A program made the position numbers and the translations under genes. From contig CANKJK010000002.1 of NCBI GenBank assembly GCA_947482665.1, positions 186,001 through 250,000 on the forward strand: a stretch of DNA of 64,000 bases, written 5' to 3'. Numbering within the stretch: the stretch's first letter is position 1; every line of letters begins with the position of its first letter. Shown here one piece after another: positions 34,531 through 42,603 of the stretch. The notes below the pieces were generated by a model that saw only the letters and a list, made by a program, of their open reading frames with translations, did not search any database and had not been told where the DNA came from. The DNA comes from Acidobacteriota bacterium (lineage in GTDB: Bacteria; Acidobacteriota; Vicinamibacteria; Vicinamibacterales; UBA2999).

Positions 34531-36891
34531 TTACGAGACGAGCACGCGGGCCGCGGCGTCCACCATGGCGTCCGCATCGAGGCCGTATGTGCGATAGAGG
34601 TCCGGAATGTTGCCTGACTGGCCGAAACGATCCACGCCGAGCGAGACGATCCGCTGGCGGCGCACGGCACCGAGCCAGGAGAGCGTTGCCGGATGGCCGT
34701 CCAGCGCGGTGACCAGCCCGGCATCCGGGGCCAGCATGCCGAGGAGGCGTTCGATGTGGCTCACACCACCCGTGCGGAGCGGATCCTTTTGCGCGGCCTG
34801 CCACTGCTTGTAGAGACGACTGGGCGAGGTGACCAGCATGAGGCCGGCGCCAGGGGCGTCCTCGACCAGTTGTGCATAGGCCTCAAGCGCCTCCGGCACG
34901 ACGGGGCCGCACACGATGAGTGCCAGGTCAGAGCCCTCGGACGGCGGCTTCAGCCAGTAGGCGCCGGCAAAGATGTCCTGCCGGAGTGCGTCGGTCATCT
35001 CGCGCTGCGGCTGCGCCAGCCCGCGCGTCGAGAGTCGGAGATAGATCGACCCGCCGTCCTCGGCCTGCATGTGCTCGAACGACCAGCGCAGGACCTCCGT
35101 CAGCTCGTCGATGTAGGCCGGCTCAAAGAGCGTCAGGCCCGGCTGGCTGATGCCGATGAGCGGCGTGATGATCGACTGATGCGCGCCGCCCTCAGGCGCC
35201 AGCGTGATACCCGACGGGGTCGCCACCAGAATGAACCGCGCGTCCTGATAGCAGGCGTAATTCAACGCATCGAGGCCGCGGCAGATGAACGGGTCGTACA
35301 CCGTGCCGATGGGCAGCAGGCGCTGGTTGAAGAGCGAACCCGCGAGCCCGAGCGCACCGAGCATGATGAAGAGGTTGTTCTCGGCGATGCCCAGTTCGAT
35401 GTGCTGCCCCTTCGGACCCACGGCCCACTTCTGCGGCGAGACCACCTGCGCGTCGGCGAAGACATCGCCCCGCTCGCGCCGGTCATACACGCCGCGGCGG
35501 TTGACCCACGTGCCCAGGTTGGTCGAGGTCGCCACATCCGGCGCGGTCGTCACGATGCGGTCGGCCAGCTCCGGGTGCGAACGGCCGATGGTGGCCATCA
35601 CCCGGCCGAAGCCTTCCTGGGTGGAGAGCGTGGTCGCCGACGGCGACTCAAAGGCCGCCGGCACCGGGACCTTCGCCGCCGTGAACCTGCGATTGCCGCC
35701 CTGGTTGAACGGCGCCTCCGCGAGCGCCTTCTTCAGCTCGGCCTCGGGCAGATCGAGACCCGCGAACGGCTCCCATTCCTGGCCCGGCGTGATGCCCATC
35801 TGCTCGCGGAAGGCCTGCATCTGGTCGGGCGTCATCAGCCCGGCGTGGTTGTCCTTGTGCGAGGCGAACGGCAATCCGCGCCCCTTGATCGTGTAGGCGA
35901 TGAACGCCGTCGGCCGATCGCTCGACACGCCGTGGAAGGCCTCGAGGATTGACGCCAGATCGTGTCCGCCGAGGTTCGTCATCAGCTCGCGGAGCGAGGC
36001 ATCGTCGCGGGAATCCAGCAGCTGCTTCACGCCGGACGCGCTGCCAATGTCCTTCTTGAGCCGCTCACGCCACGCCGCGCCGTCCTTGTTGGCCAGGACG
36101 GTGTAGTCGACGTTGGAGCAGTCGTCGATCCACTGCTTGAGCGCGCCACCGCCCTTCTCCGTGAAGGCCGCCTCGAGTTGCTTGCCGTACTTGAGGGTCA
36201 CGACCTCCCATTCCAGGTCCCGGAAGGTCGAGGCCAGACGGTCATACAACCTGTCGCTCGCCACGGCATCCAGACTCTGACGGTTGTAGTCGACGATCCA
36301 CCAGGTGTTCCGGATGTCGTGCTTCCAGCCCTCGAGCATCGCCTCGAAGATGTTGCCCTCGTCGAACTCGGCATCGCCCAGCAGGGCCACCATCCTCCCG
36401 GGCGGCTGCCCGGCGGGCATCCAGTCGCGAGCCCGCAGGTATTCCTCGACCAGCGCCTCGAAGGCGGTAATGGCCACGCCCAGGCCAACCGAGCCGGTCG
36501 AGAAATCGACGTCGTCGTGGTCCTTGGTACGTGAGGGATACGACTGCGCGCCGCCCAGCGACCGGAAGAGCTCAAGGTCGTGCCGGCTCTGCTTGCCGAA
36601 CAGGTACTGAATGGCGTGAAACACGGGGCTTGCGTGCGGCTTGACGGCCACGCGGTCCCAGGGCTTCAGGACATCGAAATAGAGCGCCGTCATCAGCGTC
36701 GCCAATGACGCGGAGGACGCCTGGTGGCCGCCAACCTTCAGACCGTCCAGCTTGGGGCGGATGTGATTGGCGTTATGGATGGTCCAGGACGACAGCCAGA
36801 GGATCTTCCGCTCCAGCGCCCGCAATGTGGCGAGGCGGGCGGCCGAAGGCTGGGTACCGGAGCGAACGGGAGCAGCAGTCTTTGGTGACAT
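34531..36891 (-). CDS. AceE-like pyruvate dehydrogenase E1 (homodimeric, thiamine-diphosphate enzyme)
   Basis: A 786-residue single-chain E1. G-G-H-Q-A-S-S-A-S at about 54-62 matches the AceE G-G-H-M-A-S region. The thiamine-diphosphate motif is L-L-G-D-A-E-F-D-E (about 180) with D-Y-N-R-Q-S-L-D some 28 residues later. H-T-I-K-G-type I-K-G-R-G and the C-terminal L-G-V-D-R-F-G-Q-S-G-N also match AceE and transketolase relatives. It is about 100 residues shorter than the enterobacterial protein. With E2 downstream, the expected reaction is oxidative decarboxylation of pyruvate (or another 2-oxoacid). Transketolase is a less likely alternative, given the E2 neighbour. It diverges from an Lrp-type regulator. 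Confidence 0.82.
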   Translation of the reverse strand: MSPKTAAPVRSGTQPSAARLATLRALERKILWLSSWTIHNANHIRPKLDGLKVGGHQASSASLATLMTALYFDVLKPWDRVAVKPHASPVFHAIQYLFGKQSRHDLELFRSLGGAQSYPSRTKDHDDVDFSTGSVGLGVAITAFEALVEEYLRARDWMPAGQPPGRMVALLGDAEFDEGNIFEAMLEGWKHDIRNTWWIVDYNRQSLDAVASDRLYDRLASTFRDLEWEVVTLKYGKQLEAAFTEKGGGALKQWIDDCSNVDYTVLANKDGAAWRERLKKDIGSASGVKQLLDSRDDASLRELMTNLGGHDLASILEAFHGVSSDRPTAFIAYTIKGRGLPFASHKDNHAGLMTPDQMQAFREQMGITPGQEWEPFAGLDLPEAELKKALAEAPFNQGGNRRFTAAKVPVPAAFESPSATTLSTQEGFGRVMATIGRSHPELADRIVTTAPDVATSTNLGTWVNRRGVYDRRERGDVFADAQVVSPQKWAVGPKGQHIELGIAENNLFIMLGALGLAGSLFNQRLLPIGTVYDPFICRGLDALNYACYQDARFILVATPSGITLAPEGGAHQSIITPLIGISQPGLTLFEPAYIDELTEVLRWSFEHMQAEDGGSIYLRLSTRGLAQPQREMTDALRQDIFAGAYWLKPPSEGSDLALIVCGPVVPEALEAYAQLVEDAPGAGLMLVTSPSRLYKQWQAAQKDPLRTGGVSHIERLLGMLAPDAGLVTALDGHPATLSWLGAVRRQRIVSLGVDRFGQSGNIPDLYRTYGLDADAMVDAAARVLVS

Positions 36892-36940
36892 AGGCGAAGG
36901 CGTGAACGATCGATGCTAACAGGAGGAGTACGCCGACTCG

Positions 36941-36978
36941 ATTGCGATTCAGGGTATCAGACGGCTCGGTTTCGCAAT
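36941..36978. promoter_or_regulatory. Inverted repeat in the E1/Lrp-type divergent region (putative operator)
   Basis: ATTGCGA (36941-36947) and TCGCAAT (36972-36978) are perfect inverted copies with centres 31 bases apart, close to three helical turns. They lie between the E1 start and the regulator start, where an Lrp-type dimer or octamer could bind. Confidence 0.4.
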
Positions 36979-37052
36979 ATCCTTGCTGGGCCTTGCCGCC
37001 TATCCGCAACAGGCGGCCTGAGGATGCCGGATTCAGGAACGGAACGCGACTC

Positions 37053-37652
37053 ATGCAACCGATGAAGCTTGACGAGATCGACCTCAAGATTCTCCACCAT
37101 CTCCAGCGCGAGGCGCGCATCTCCAATGTGGAGCTGGCCAATCGCGTCGGCCTCTCCCCGGCCCCCTGCCTCCGGCGGGTGCGGGCACTGGAAGAGGCCG
37201 GGGTCATCCTCAAGTACGTCGCGTTGCTGGACCCGCGGGCGCTCAATCTCAATGTGACTGTGCTGGTCCAGGTCAGCCTCGATCGCCAGGTCGCCGAGCG
37301 CTTCCAGATGTTCGAGCAGGCCATCCGGGACCGCCCGGAAGTGCTGGAATGCGATGTCACCACCGGGCCCTCGGACTTCCTCCTGCGGGTGGTCGTCACG
37401 GATGTGGCCGCGTATGAGCAGTTCCAGCGCGAGTTCCTGAGCCGCATCGACAGCGTGTCCACCACCAACTCGAGCTTCGCGCTCAAACAGGTGAAGTACT
37501 TCACCGAACTGCCGTTGACCGAGGCGCTGACTGGTGCGGTGGGAACGGGTGAGGCGGGAGACGAGGCCGAGGTGGAGGCCCACCTGCGTGGCCGGGCGCG
37601 CGGGGCCTCCGTGGAAACAGCGCAGACCGGCAAGGCGAACCGCCGGCACTAG
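37053..37652 (+). CDS. Lrp/AsnC-family transcriptional regulator
   Basis: A 199-residue regulator starting at ATG 37053 (M-Q-P-M-K-L-D). The N-terminal winged helix is typical: L-D-E-I-D-L-K-I-L-H-H-L-Q, A-R-I-S-N-V-E-L-A, then V-G-L-S-P-A-P-C-L-R-R-V. The RAM ligand-binding domain (about 70-150) includes V-L-E-C-D-V-T-T-G-P-S-D-F-L-L-R-V. A charged C-terminal tail of about 45 residues (T-G-A-V-G-T-G-E-A-G-D-E-A-E-V) is longer than in Lrp proper. Its divergence from the pyruvate-dehydrogenase genes, with an inverted repeat between them, suggests it regulates that operon and itself. Confidence 0.9.
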   Translation: MQPMKLDEIDLKILHHLQREARISNVELANRVGLSPAPCLRRVRALEEAGVILKYVALLDPRALNLNVTVLVQVSLDRQVAERFQMFEQAIRDRPEVLECDVTTGPSDFLLRVVVTDVAAYEQFQREFLSRIDSVSTTNSSFALKQVKYFTELPLTEALTGAVGTGEAGDEAEVEAHLRGRARGASVETAQTGKANRRH

Positions 37653-37668
37653 ATCGCCCAGGCGGTGT

Positions 37669-37697
37669 CGCTGGCGAGGGCAGAGCCCCCGCCAGCG
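37669..37697. terminator. Hairpin terminator between the Lrp-type gene and the DUF1552 gene
   Basis: CGCTGGCG (37669-37676) pairs with CGCCAGCG (37690-37697), and GGG/CCC extends the stem past one mismatch, with a CAGAG loop. It can serve both convergent genes. Confidence 0.6.
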
Positions 37698-37703
37698 TGG
37701 GAT

Positions 37704-39059
37704 CTAGAGGCCGGACAGCCCTTGGAAGCGGCCCGTGCTGTCGCCGATCTTCTCAATCGGGACGTCAACCATATCGAGCAGGGACAGCAGCAGGTTGCAC
37801 TGCGGGGTGTAGTCTCGCATGTTGAACGCGAGGTGTCGTCCCGGGCTGATCTGCCCACGGCCCTTGCCGACGAGGATGCTCGGGATGTCGAACGGGTCAT
37901 GGCTGTTCGGCTCGCCCATTCCCGCTCCGTAGAGCACCACGATGTGGTCCAGCAAGGAACCATCGCCATCGGGCGTGTTCTTCAGCTTGTCGATGTAATA
38001 GGTCAGCAGCTTCACGTGGTAGGCGTCGACCTTCGCCTTCTGCGCGATCTTCTCCTGGTCCCCGCCATGGTGCGACAGGGTGTGGTGCGCCGTACTGATG
38101 CCGAGGTTCGGATACGCGCGGGGCGTCTGCTCGCGGCTCATCTGAAACGTGATGACCCGGGTGACGTCGCCCTGGTACGCGAGGGTCTGCAGGTCGAACA
38201 TCAGCTTGACGTGATCCTCGAACTCCGACGGGATGTCGACCGGCCGCTCCGGCAACCCGGTCAGCTCCGTCGTCCGCGCCTCCGAACGCTGGATGCGGCC
38301 TTCAATGTCGCGCACCGAGTCCAGATACTGGTTCAGGCGCTGCGTGTCCGAGGGGCCCAGCGTCCGCTTCAGCTCGCCCACCCGCGTCGTCACGGAGTCG
38401 AGAATGCTCCGATTGGTCTTGAGCTCGCGGCGCTCCTCGGCCGGTGACCCGCCGTCCCCAAAGAGACGCTCGAACACGACCCGAGGGTGGGTTTCCATCG
38501 GCATCGGCGTTGATTCGTCGCGCCAGCAGATGGTGTTCAGATACATGCAGCTGTAGCCGGCCTCGCAGTTGCCGACCATCTTTTCGTTCTGCTCGATGGC
38601 CAGTTCAAGCGACGGCAATGGCGTCTCACGGCCGAGCACGCCGGCCGCAATCTGATCGGCCGTCCGCCCGGCGCGCACGTCCGCGCCTTCGGTGAACTTG
38701 ATGTGGACACCAGCCATCCACGCACCGGACACGCGCGAGTGCGGTCCTGGCGGGTCGCCCATCGGGTCCGCCATGCGATGCGCCAGGCCGGTGATGAGCG
38801 TCACATCATTCCGGTAGGGCTGCAGCGACGTCAGCGACGGCGTGGACTCCCAGTTCTTCCCGGCGGTCGCTGGCGTCCAGAACTTCTTCATGAACCCGTT
38901 GGGCGTGTAGACGAAGCCAAGGCGCGGCACCGGCTTGGCGGCGGTCTTGGCCAACGCCGTCGCGGCGGGCACCATCGCATTGAGCAGAGGCAGCGACAAC
39001 GCCGCGCCGGCGCCGCGCAGCAACGTCCGGCGTGGAAGTGCGAGCTTTCTGATGATCAT
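37704..39059 (-). CDS. DUF1552-family exported protein (copy 1)
   Basis: A 451-residue protein with a twin-arginine-like leader (L-P-R-R-T-L-L-R-G-A-G-A-A-L-S-L-P-L-L, about 8-26). DUF1552 landmarks are Y-T-P-N-G-F, L-T-G-L-A-H, R-V-V-F-E-R-L-F-G-D-G, N-Q-Y-L-D-S-V-R-D-I-E-G-R-I, Q-M-S-R-E-Q-T, L-S-H-H-G and G-A-G-M-G. The G-A-G-M-G-E-x-N-x-H-D segment suggests a sulfatase/phosphatase-like metal fold, but no reaction is established for the family. It follows a DUF1592 gene by 11 bases (GGAGC ribosome site), the standard pairing in Acidobacteriota and Planctomycetes. A paralogue lies at 46149-47510. Confidence 0.88.
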   Translation of the reverse strand: MIIRKLALPRRTLLRGAGAALSLPLLNAMVPAATALAKTAAKPVPRLGFVYTPNGFMKKFWTPATAGKNWESTPSLTSLQPYRNDVTLITGLAHRMADPMGDPPGPHSRVSGAWMAGVHIKFTEGADVRAGRTADQIAAGVLGRETPLPSLELAIEQNEKMVGNCEAGYSCMYLNTICWRDESTPMPMETHPRVVFERLFGDGGSPAEERRELKTNRSILDSVTTRVGELKRTLGPSDTQRLNQYLDSVRDIEGRIQRSEARTTELTGLPERPVDIPSEFEDHVKLMFDLQTLAYQGDVTRVITFQMSREQTPRAYPNLGISTAHHTLSHHGGDQEKIAQKAKVDAYHVKLLTYYIDKLKNTPDGDGSLLDHIVVLYGAGMGEPNSHDPFDIPSILVGKGRGQISPGRHLAFNMRDYTPQCNLLLSLLDMVDVPIEKIGDSTGRFQGLSGL

Positions 39060-39070
39060 CGAAATTGCTC

Positions 39071-41479
39071 CTAGCGGCGCGCGGCGGTCGTCACAGGTGA
39101 CGGCGCCGGGCGCGACTCGGCCTGCCGCATCTGGAACGGCAGGCTGTTGACGATACCCAGGATGAAGGACGAGAACCGGTAGTTGTCAGCCGCGGCCTTG
39201 CGCACAATCAAGCGCAGCGCCGGGCGATCGTAGCCCTCCATGCCACGGCCGGTGGCATAGATCATCATCTTCTCGCTCAGTGCGGTCAGGAAGATCTCAG
39301 GCTGGGTCATCAGCGCTTGCCGGAGTCCGGACGCGCCCTTGAAGACCGTACCGTCTGGCATCGCCCCTTCGGAATCCACCGCGGTGGCACCTTCGTGCGT
39401 GCGCCACGCGCCGACCGGGTCGTAGTTCTCCAGCGCGAATCCGAGTGGATCCATCACCTTGTGACACGCCGCACAGACCGGGTTCTTCCGGTGCTGTTCC
39501 ATCCGCTGCCGGAGCGTTCCCTGTACCGGGGTCTCTTCGAGCGACGGGACATTGGCCGGCGGCGAGGGCGGCGGTGCACCGAGGAGGTTTTCGAGAATCC
39601 ACTTCCCGCGCACCACCGGAGACGTGCGGTTCGGCTGCGAGGTCGCCAGCAGCACGCTCCCCTGCCCGAGCAGCCCACCGCGCTGGCCGTTGGTGAAGGT
39701 CACCCTGCGGAATTCGCTGCCGTAGATCTCGGGGATACCGTAGTGGCGGGCCAGCCGCTCGTTCAGATAGGAATAGTCGGCTCCGATAAGGTCGAGCACG
39801 CTGCGGTCTTCCCGGATGATGCTCGTGAAGAACAGTTCGGTCTCACGCCGGAAGGCAATCCGCAGGTTGTCGTCGAAGTTCGGGAACATGCGGGTATCGG
39901 GAATCGCGGCCTTGAGATTACGGAGGCGCAGCCACTGGCCGGCGAAGTTCTCCACGAAGGCCGAACTGCGGGAGTCGCGCAGCATCCGGCGGACCTGCCC
40001 ATTGAGCACGGTCGGCAGGTGCAGCCGGTCGGTCGCGGCCAGTTCCAGGAGCGGCTCGTCAGGAATCGAGCTCCACAGGAAGAAGGAGAGGCGCGACGCC
40101 AGTTCGATGTCACTGATGCGATAGGGCTTCCCCGCCACGGCGGTGGCCGGCTGCTGCTCCACGCGGAAGATGAAATCCGGGCTGGTCAGAATGCGCTGCA
40201 GGGCCACGCGGATGCCACGGTCGAAATCACCATCGGCGCGCGCGGTCTTGTAGAAGCCCATCAGGGTGTCGACCTCGGCCGGGTTCACCGGCCGTCGATA
40301 CGCGCGGCGAGCCAGTTGCGACAGGATGCGCCGGGCACAGGGGGCTTCCGTGGCGGCCGTGGTCGGACGGCAGACGAAGATCTTCCGCCGGCTGGGCGAG
40401 TCGCCGGGACCGCTCACGCTCACCGGGCCCGTGAACGACATCAACGCGATGTTCGAGCCGGCATAGCCACCCAGTCGAGCATGCTTGAAGGTGGAGACGC
40501 CCGGCGGCCGGAGATAGGGCTGAATGATGTCCTCGGGCTGGGCCACCGTCGTTTCGAGGAACGTGACCGCCACTTCACGCAGCCCGGCCTTGATCGGCAG
40601 GCGGACCTCGTAGTTGGTGCTGGCTTCGTCATCGTTGCCGACGGCCTTGCGCTGTTCAACCTGCTTGTAGAACACGCGCTTGCCGTCGATGGTCACTTCC
40701 ACGAAATTGGGTTCGTCTTCGGAGACCCCGACACCCGTCACCGTCTGGAAGCGCACCAAATACTCCCCGTCAACTGGGAAGTACCGGCGCACGAGCCGGC
40801 CACCGCGTGTGCCCATGGGCAGTTCCTCGAACTGCATGTCCTGTGACAGATCGTTGGGGATCATGTCCGTCTCGCCGTAGGCGGGAATCGTCGTGTCTCC
40901 CACGGCAATACGGGCCACCTTCCGCGCAGCGGCCAGATACCGCTCAAGGTGGGTGGGTGAGATACCCAGCGTGCCGGCAATGTTGTCGAAGCCGTAGCTG
41001 GCGTCATCCGACGGCAGCATCTGGTCGACGGCCAACCCCTCGACACCGAGCAAGTCACGGATGACGTTCCGGTATTCGGCACGGTTCAGGCGATGCATCC
41101 CTTCGACGCGCCCCGCATTGGGCTTGGCGGCTGCTGCGCGATCGAGACGCTCCGTCAACCAGGCCGAGGTGGCCAGGTAGGTGGCCTTGTCGGGTCGCGG
41201 CGCGCCGGGCGGCGGCATCGAGGCCGCCTGCAGCTTCCTGACCACGCGCTCCAGCGCGTCGCTGTGCTTGCCGATGTCCCCGAAATCCACCTGGGCCAGC
41301 GAAAGCCCCGCCGTCTTCAGCCGGTCGTTGTGGCAGGTCACGCAGTACTTGTCCAGTACCGCCTTTCCGTCAACGGCGGCACCCGCAGCCGGGGCCGTCT
41401 GGGTTGCCGCCGAGGCCGTCACGGCGAGGAGCATCGGCAGCCCACAGGCCGCCACGGCACAGAGAATCCACTTATGCAT
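39071..41479 (-). CDS. DUF1592-family exported cytochrome-like protein (copy 1)
   Basis: An 802-residue protein starting at ATG 41479. A signal peptide (about 4-24) is followed by a planctomycete-type cytochrome module with C46-V-T-C-H50. The expected domain train follows: DUF1587 (L-N-R-A-E-Y-R-N-V-I-R-D-L), DUF1595 (C-A-R-R-I-L-S-Q-L-A-R-R-A-Y-R-R-P), DUF1592 (D-I-E-L-A-S-R-L-S-F-F-L-W-S), DUF1588 (L-A-T-S-Q-P-N-R-T-S-P-V-x-R-G, C-A-A-C-H-K-V-M-D-P-L-G-F) and DUF1585 near the end. A second C-A-A-C-H in DUF1588 may bind another haem. It is a likely large periplasmic redox protein acting with the DUF1552 partner. Function is not established. Confidence 0.9.
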   Translation of the reverse strand: MHKWILCAVAACGLPMLLAVTASAATQTAPAAGAAVDGKAVLDKYCVTCHNDRLKTAGLSLAQVDFGDIGKHSDALERVVRKLQAASMPPPGAPRPDKATYLATSAWLTERLDRAAAAKPNAGRVEGMHRLNRAEYRNVIRDLLGVEGLAVDQMLPSDDASYGFDNIAGTLGISPTHLERYLAAARKVARIAVGDTTIPAYGETDMIPNDLSQDMQFEELPMGTRGGRLVRRYFPVDGEYLVRFQTVTGVGVSEDEPNFVEVTIDGKRVFYKQVEQRKAVGNDDEASTNYEVRLPIKAGLREVAVTFLETTVAQPEDIIQPYLRPPGVSTFKHARLGGYAGSNIALMSFTGPVSVSGPGDSPSRRKIFVCRPTTAATEAPCARRILSQLARRAYRRPVNPAEVDTLMGFYKTARADGDFDRGIRVALQRILTSPDFIFRVEQQPATAVAGKPYRISDIELASRLSFFLWSSIPDEPLLELAATDRLHLPTVLNGQVRRMLRDSRSSAFVENFAGQWLRLRNLKAAIPDTRMFPNFDDNLRIAFRRETELFFTSIIREDRSVLDLIGADYSYLNERLARHYGIPEIYGSEFRRVTFTNGQRGGLLGQGSVLLATSQPNRTSPVVRGKWILENLLGAPPPSPPANVPSLEETPVQGTLRQRMEQHRKNPVCAACHKVMDPLGFALENYDPVGAWRTHEGATAVDSEGAMPDGTVFKGASGLRQALMTQPEIFLTALSEKMMIYATGRGMEGYDRPALRLIVRKAAADNYRFSSFILGIVNSLPFQMRQAESRPAPSPVTTAARR

Positions 41480-41604
41480 GGTGTGTGTCTTCCGTCGAAT
41501 CGAGGAGACTCTAAAGAATCCCTCGTGAATCATAGCCGCGCGCCAACTGGGCCGGTATCCCCATTTCGGGGGACCTGATCGGACCGGGCTCCCGGGCAGT
41601 GGCC

Positions 41605-42108
41605 TCACTCCAGCAGGCCAGGCCGCGCCCGAAACCCGGTCTGTTCCGAGCCCTCCCTGAACCGGGCATGGCAGGCCGCGCACGCATCCGACACCGCGTC
41701 GACGCCCTCTCCGGCCGCCGACTGATCTGGCTCAGCCAGAGCCAGGACGACTCGCAGCCCTCCAAGGGCGGCAAGCGTGCGGTCGATGCCCTGCACGGCC
41801 TCGGCCTGGCCGCGGTCACTCAGGAACCGGCGGGCCGCGGAGAGGTTGGTCCGCATCTGCTCCACGCGCGTCAATCCGTCCCCCCTGACGCTATTGAGCA
41901 GATACGACGGCCCTTCCACGGCGCGGCTGATGATGCCCCAGTCGTCTCCGGTGCCCGCCATCGCGTCGGCAAAGCCCCTCGCGTCCGTGACAGCGACCCG
42001 TTCCTTCCCGGCCTGCGCCGCTGCACCCAGGCCCGCCAGGCCCCCGACCATCGCACCGAGGACCACGCAGCCAATCAACGCGAGGCCACGAGGCACACCA
42101 CGTGGCAC
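41605..42108 (-). CDS. Cytochrome c'-like protein with one C-terminal haem site
   Basis: About 167 residues, most likely from GTG 42108 (GTG 42096 also possible), because a hydrophobic segment G-L-A-L-I-G-C-V-V-L-G-A-M-V-G-G begins there. An ATG 84 bases upstream would overlap the divergent cytochrome gene. The haem site C-A-A-C-H-A-R-F-R-E sits about 25 residues from the C-terminus. C-x-x-C-H-x-x-F-R near the end of a helical protein is the mark of cytochrome c', a four-helix-bundle family that binds small gases or carries electrons. The rest is Ala-rich and helical. The start is uncertain. Confidence 0.55.
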   Translation of the reverse strand: MPRGVPRGLALIGCVVLGAMVGGLAGLGAAAQAGKERVAVTDARGFADAMAGTGDDWGIISRAVEGPSYLLNSVRGDGLTRVEQMRTNLSAARRFLSDRGQAEAVQGIDRTLAALGGLRVVLALAEPDQSAAGEGVDAVSDACAACHARFREGSEQTGFRARPGLLE

Positions 42109-42145
42109 GGCCGGACACTTCGGTCCACGACAGCACGCGCGCCCG

Positions 42146-42155
42146 ATGCTAGAGT
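42146..42155. promoter_or_regulatory. Overlapping divergent -10 elements between two cytochrome genes
   Basis: Plus-strand TAGAGT (42150-42155) is exactly 8 bases before the ATG at 42164, with no Shine-Dalgarno. Minus-strand TAGCAT (plus 42146-42151) faces the cytochrome c'-like gene. The two hexamers share two bases. Confidence 0.4.
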
Positions 42156-42163
42156 TTTCGGAT

Positions 42164-42601
42164 ATGCGGGTGGTCACGGTCGGTTTACTCACACTGTTCC
42201 TGCTGGGCGTGATCCCGGCGCGTACGTCTCTTCTCGCGCAAAAGCGCTCGGTGTGGGACGGCGTCTACACCGCCGAGCAGGCGGCCCGCGGTGAAAGATC
42301 TTTCTCCCGATCCTGCGGGGGCTGTCATCGCGATGATGCCTCCGGCGGCGACGATTCCGAGCCGCCGCTGCGCGGCCAGAACTTCACGCCGAACTGGGAG
42401 GATGCGTCCATCGCCGGACTATATGACTTCATCGCCACGAATATGCCCAGGAACAAGCCGGGCTCCCTCCCGCTTCCCGAGTGCGTGGACATCGTGGCGT
42501 TCCTCCTCAAGCTGAACGGCATGCCGCCGGGACAGACGGAACTGCCCACTGACATGAAGATCCTCTCGGCCATTCAGTTCACTGCCGCGCGGCCGAAATA
42601 G
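42164..42601 (+). CDS. Exported monohaem cytochrome c
   Basis: A 145-residue protein with signal peptide (about 1-25, V-G-L-L-T-L-F-L-L-G-V-I). The mature part begins W-D-G-V-Y-T-A-E-Q-A-A-R-G, then C51-G-G-C-H55, with a likely Met ligand in N-M-P-R-N. The last helix is C-V-D-I-V-A-F-L-L-K-L-N-G-M-P. It resembles the cytochrome module of the DUF1080 fusion at 17617-19017, including the D-G-V-Y-T motif, but stands alone. It is the only plus-strand gene in this stretch and probably carries electrons from periplasmic oxidases. The start is supported by a leaderless-type -10. Confidence 0.85.
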   Translation: MRVVTVGLLTLFLLGVIPARTSLLAQKRSVWDGVYTAEQAARGERSFSRSCGGCHRDDASGGDDSEPPLRGQNFTPNWEDASIAGLYDFIATNMPRNKPGSLPLPECVDIVAFLLKLNGMPPGQTELPTDMKILSAIQFTAARPK

Positions 42602-42603
42602 CC

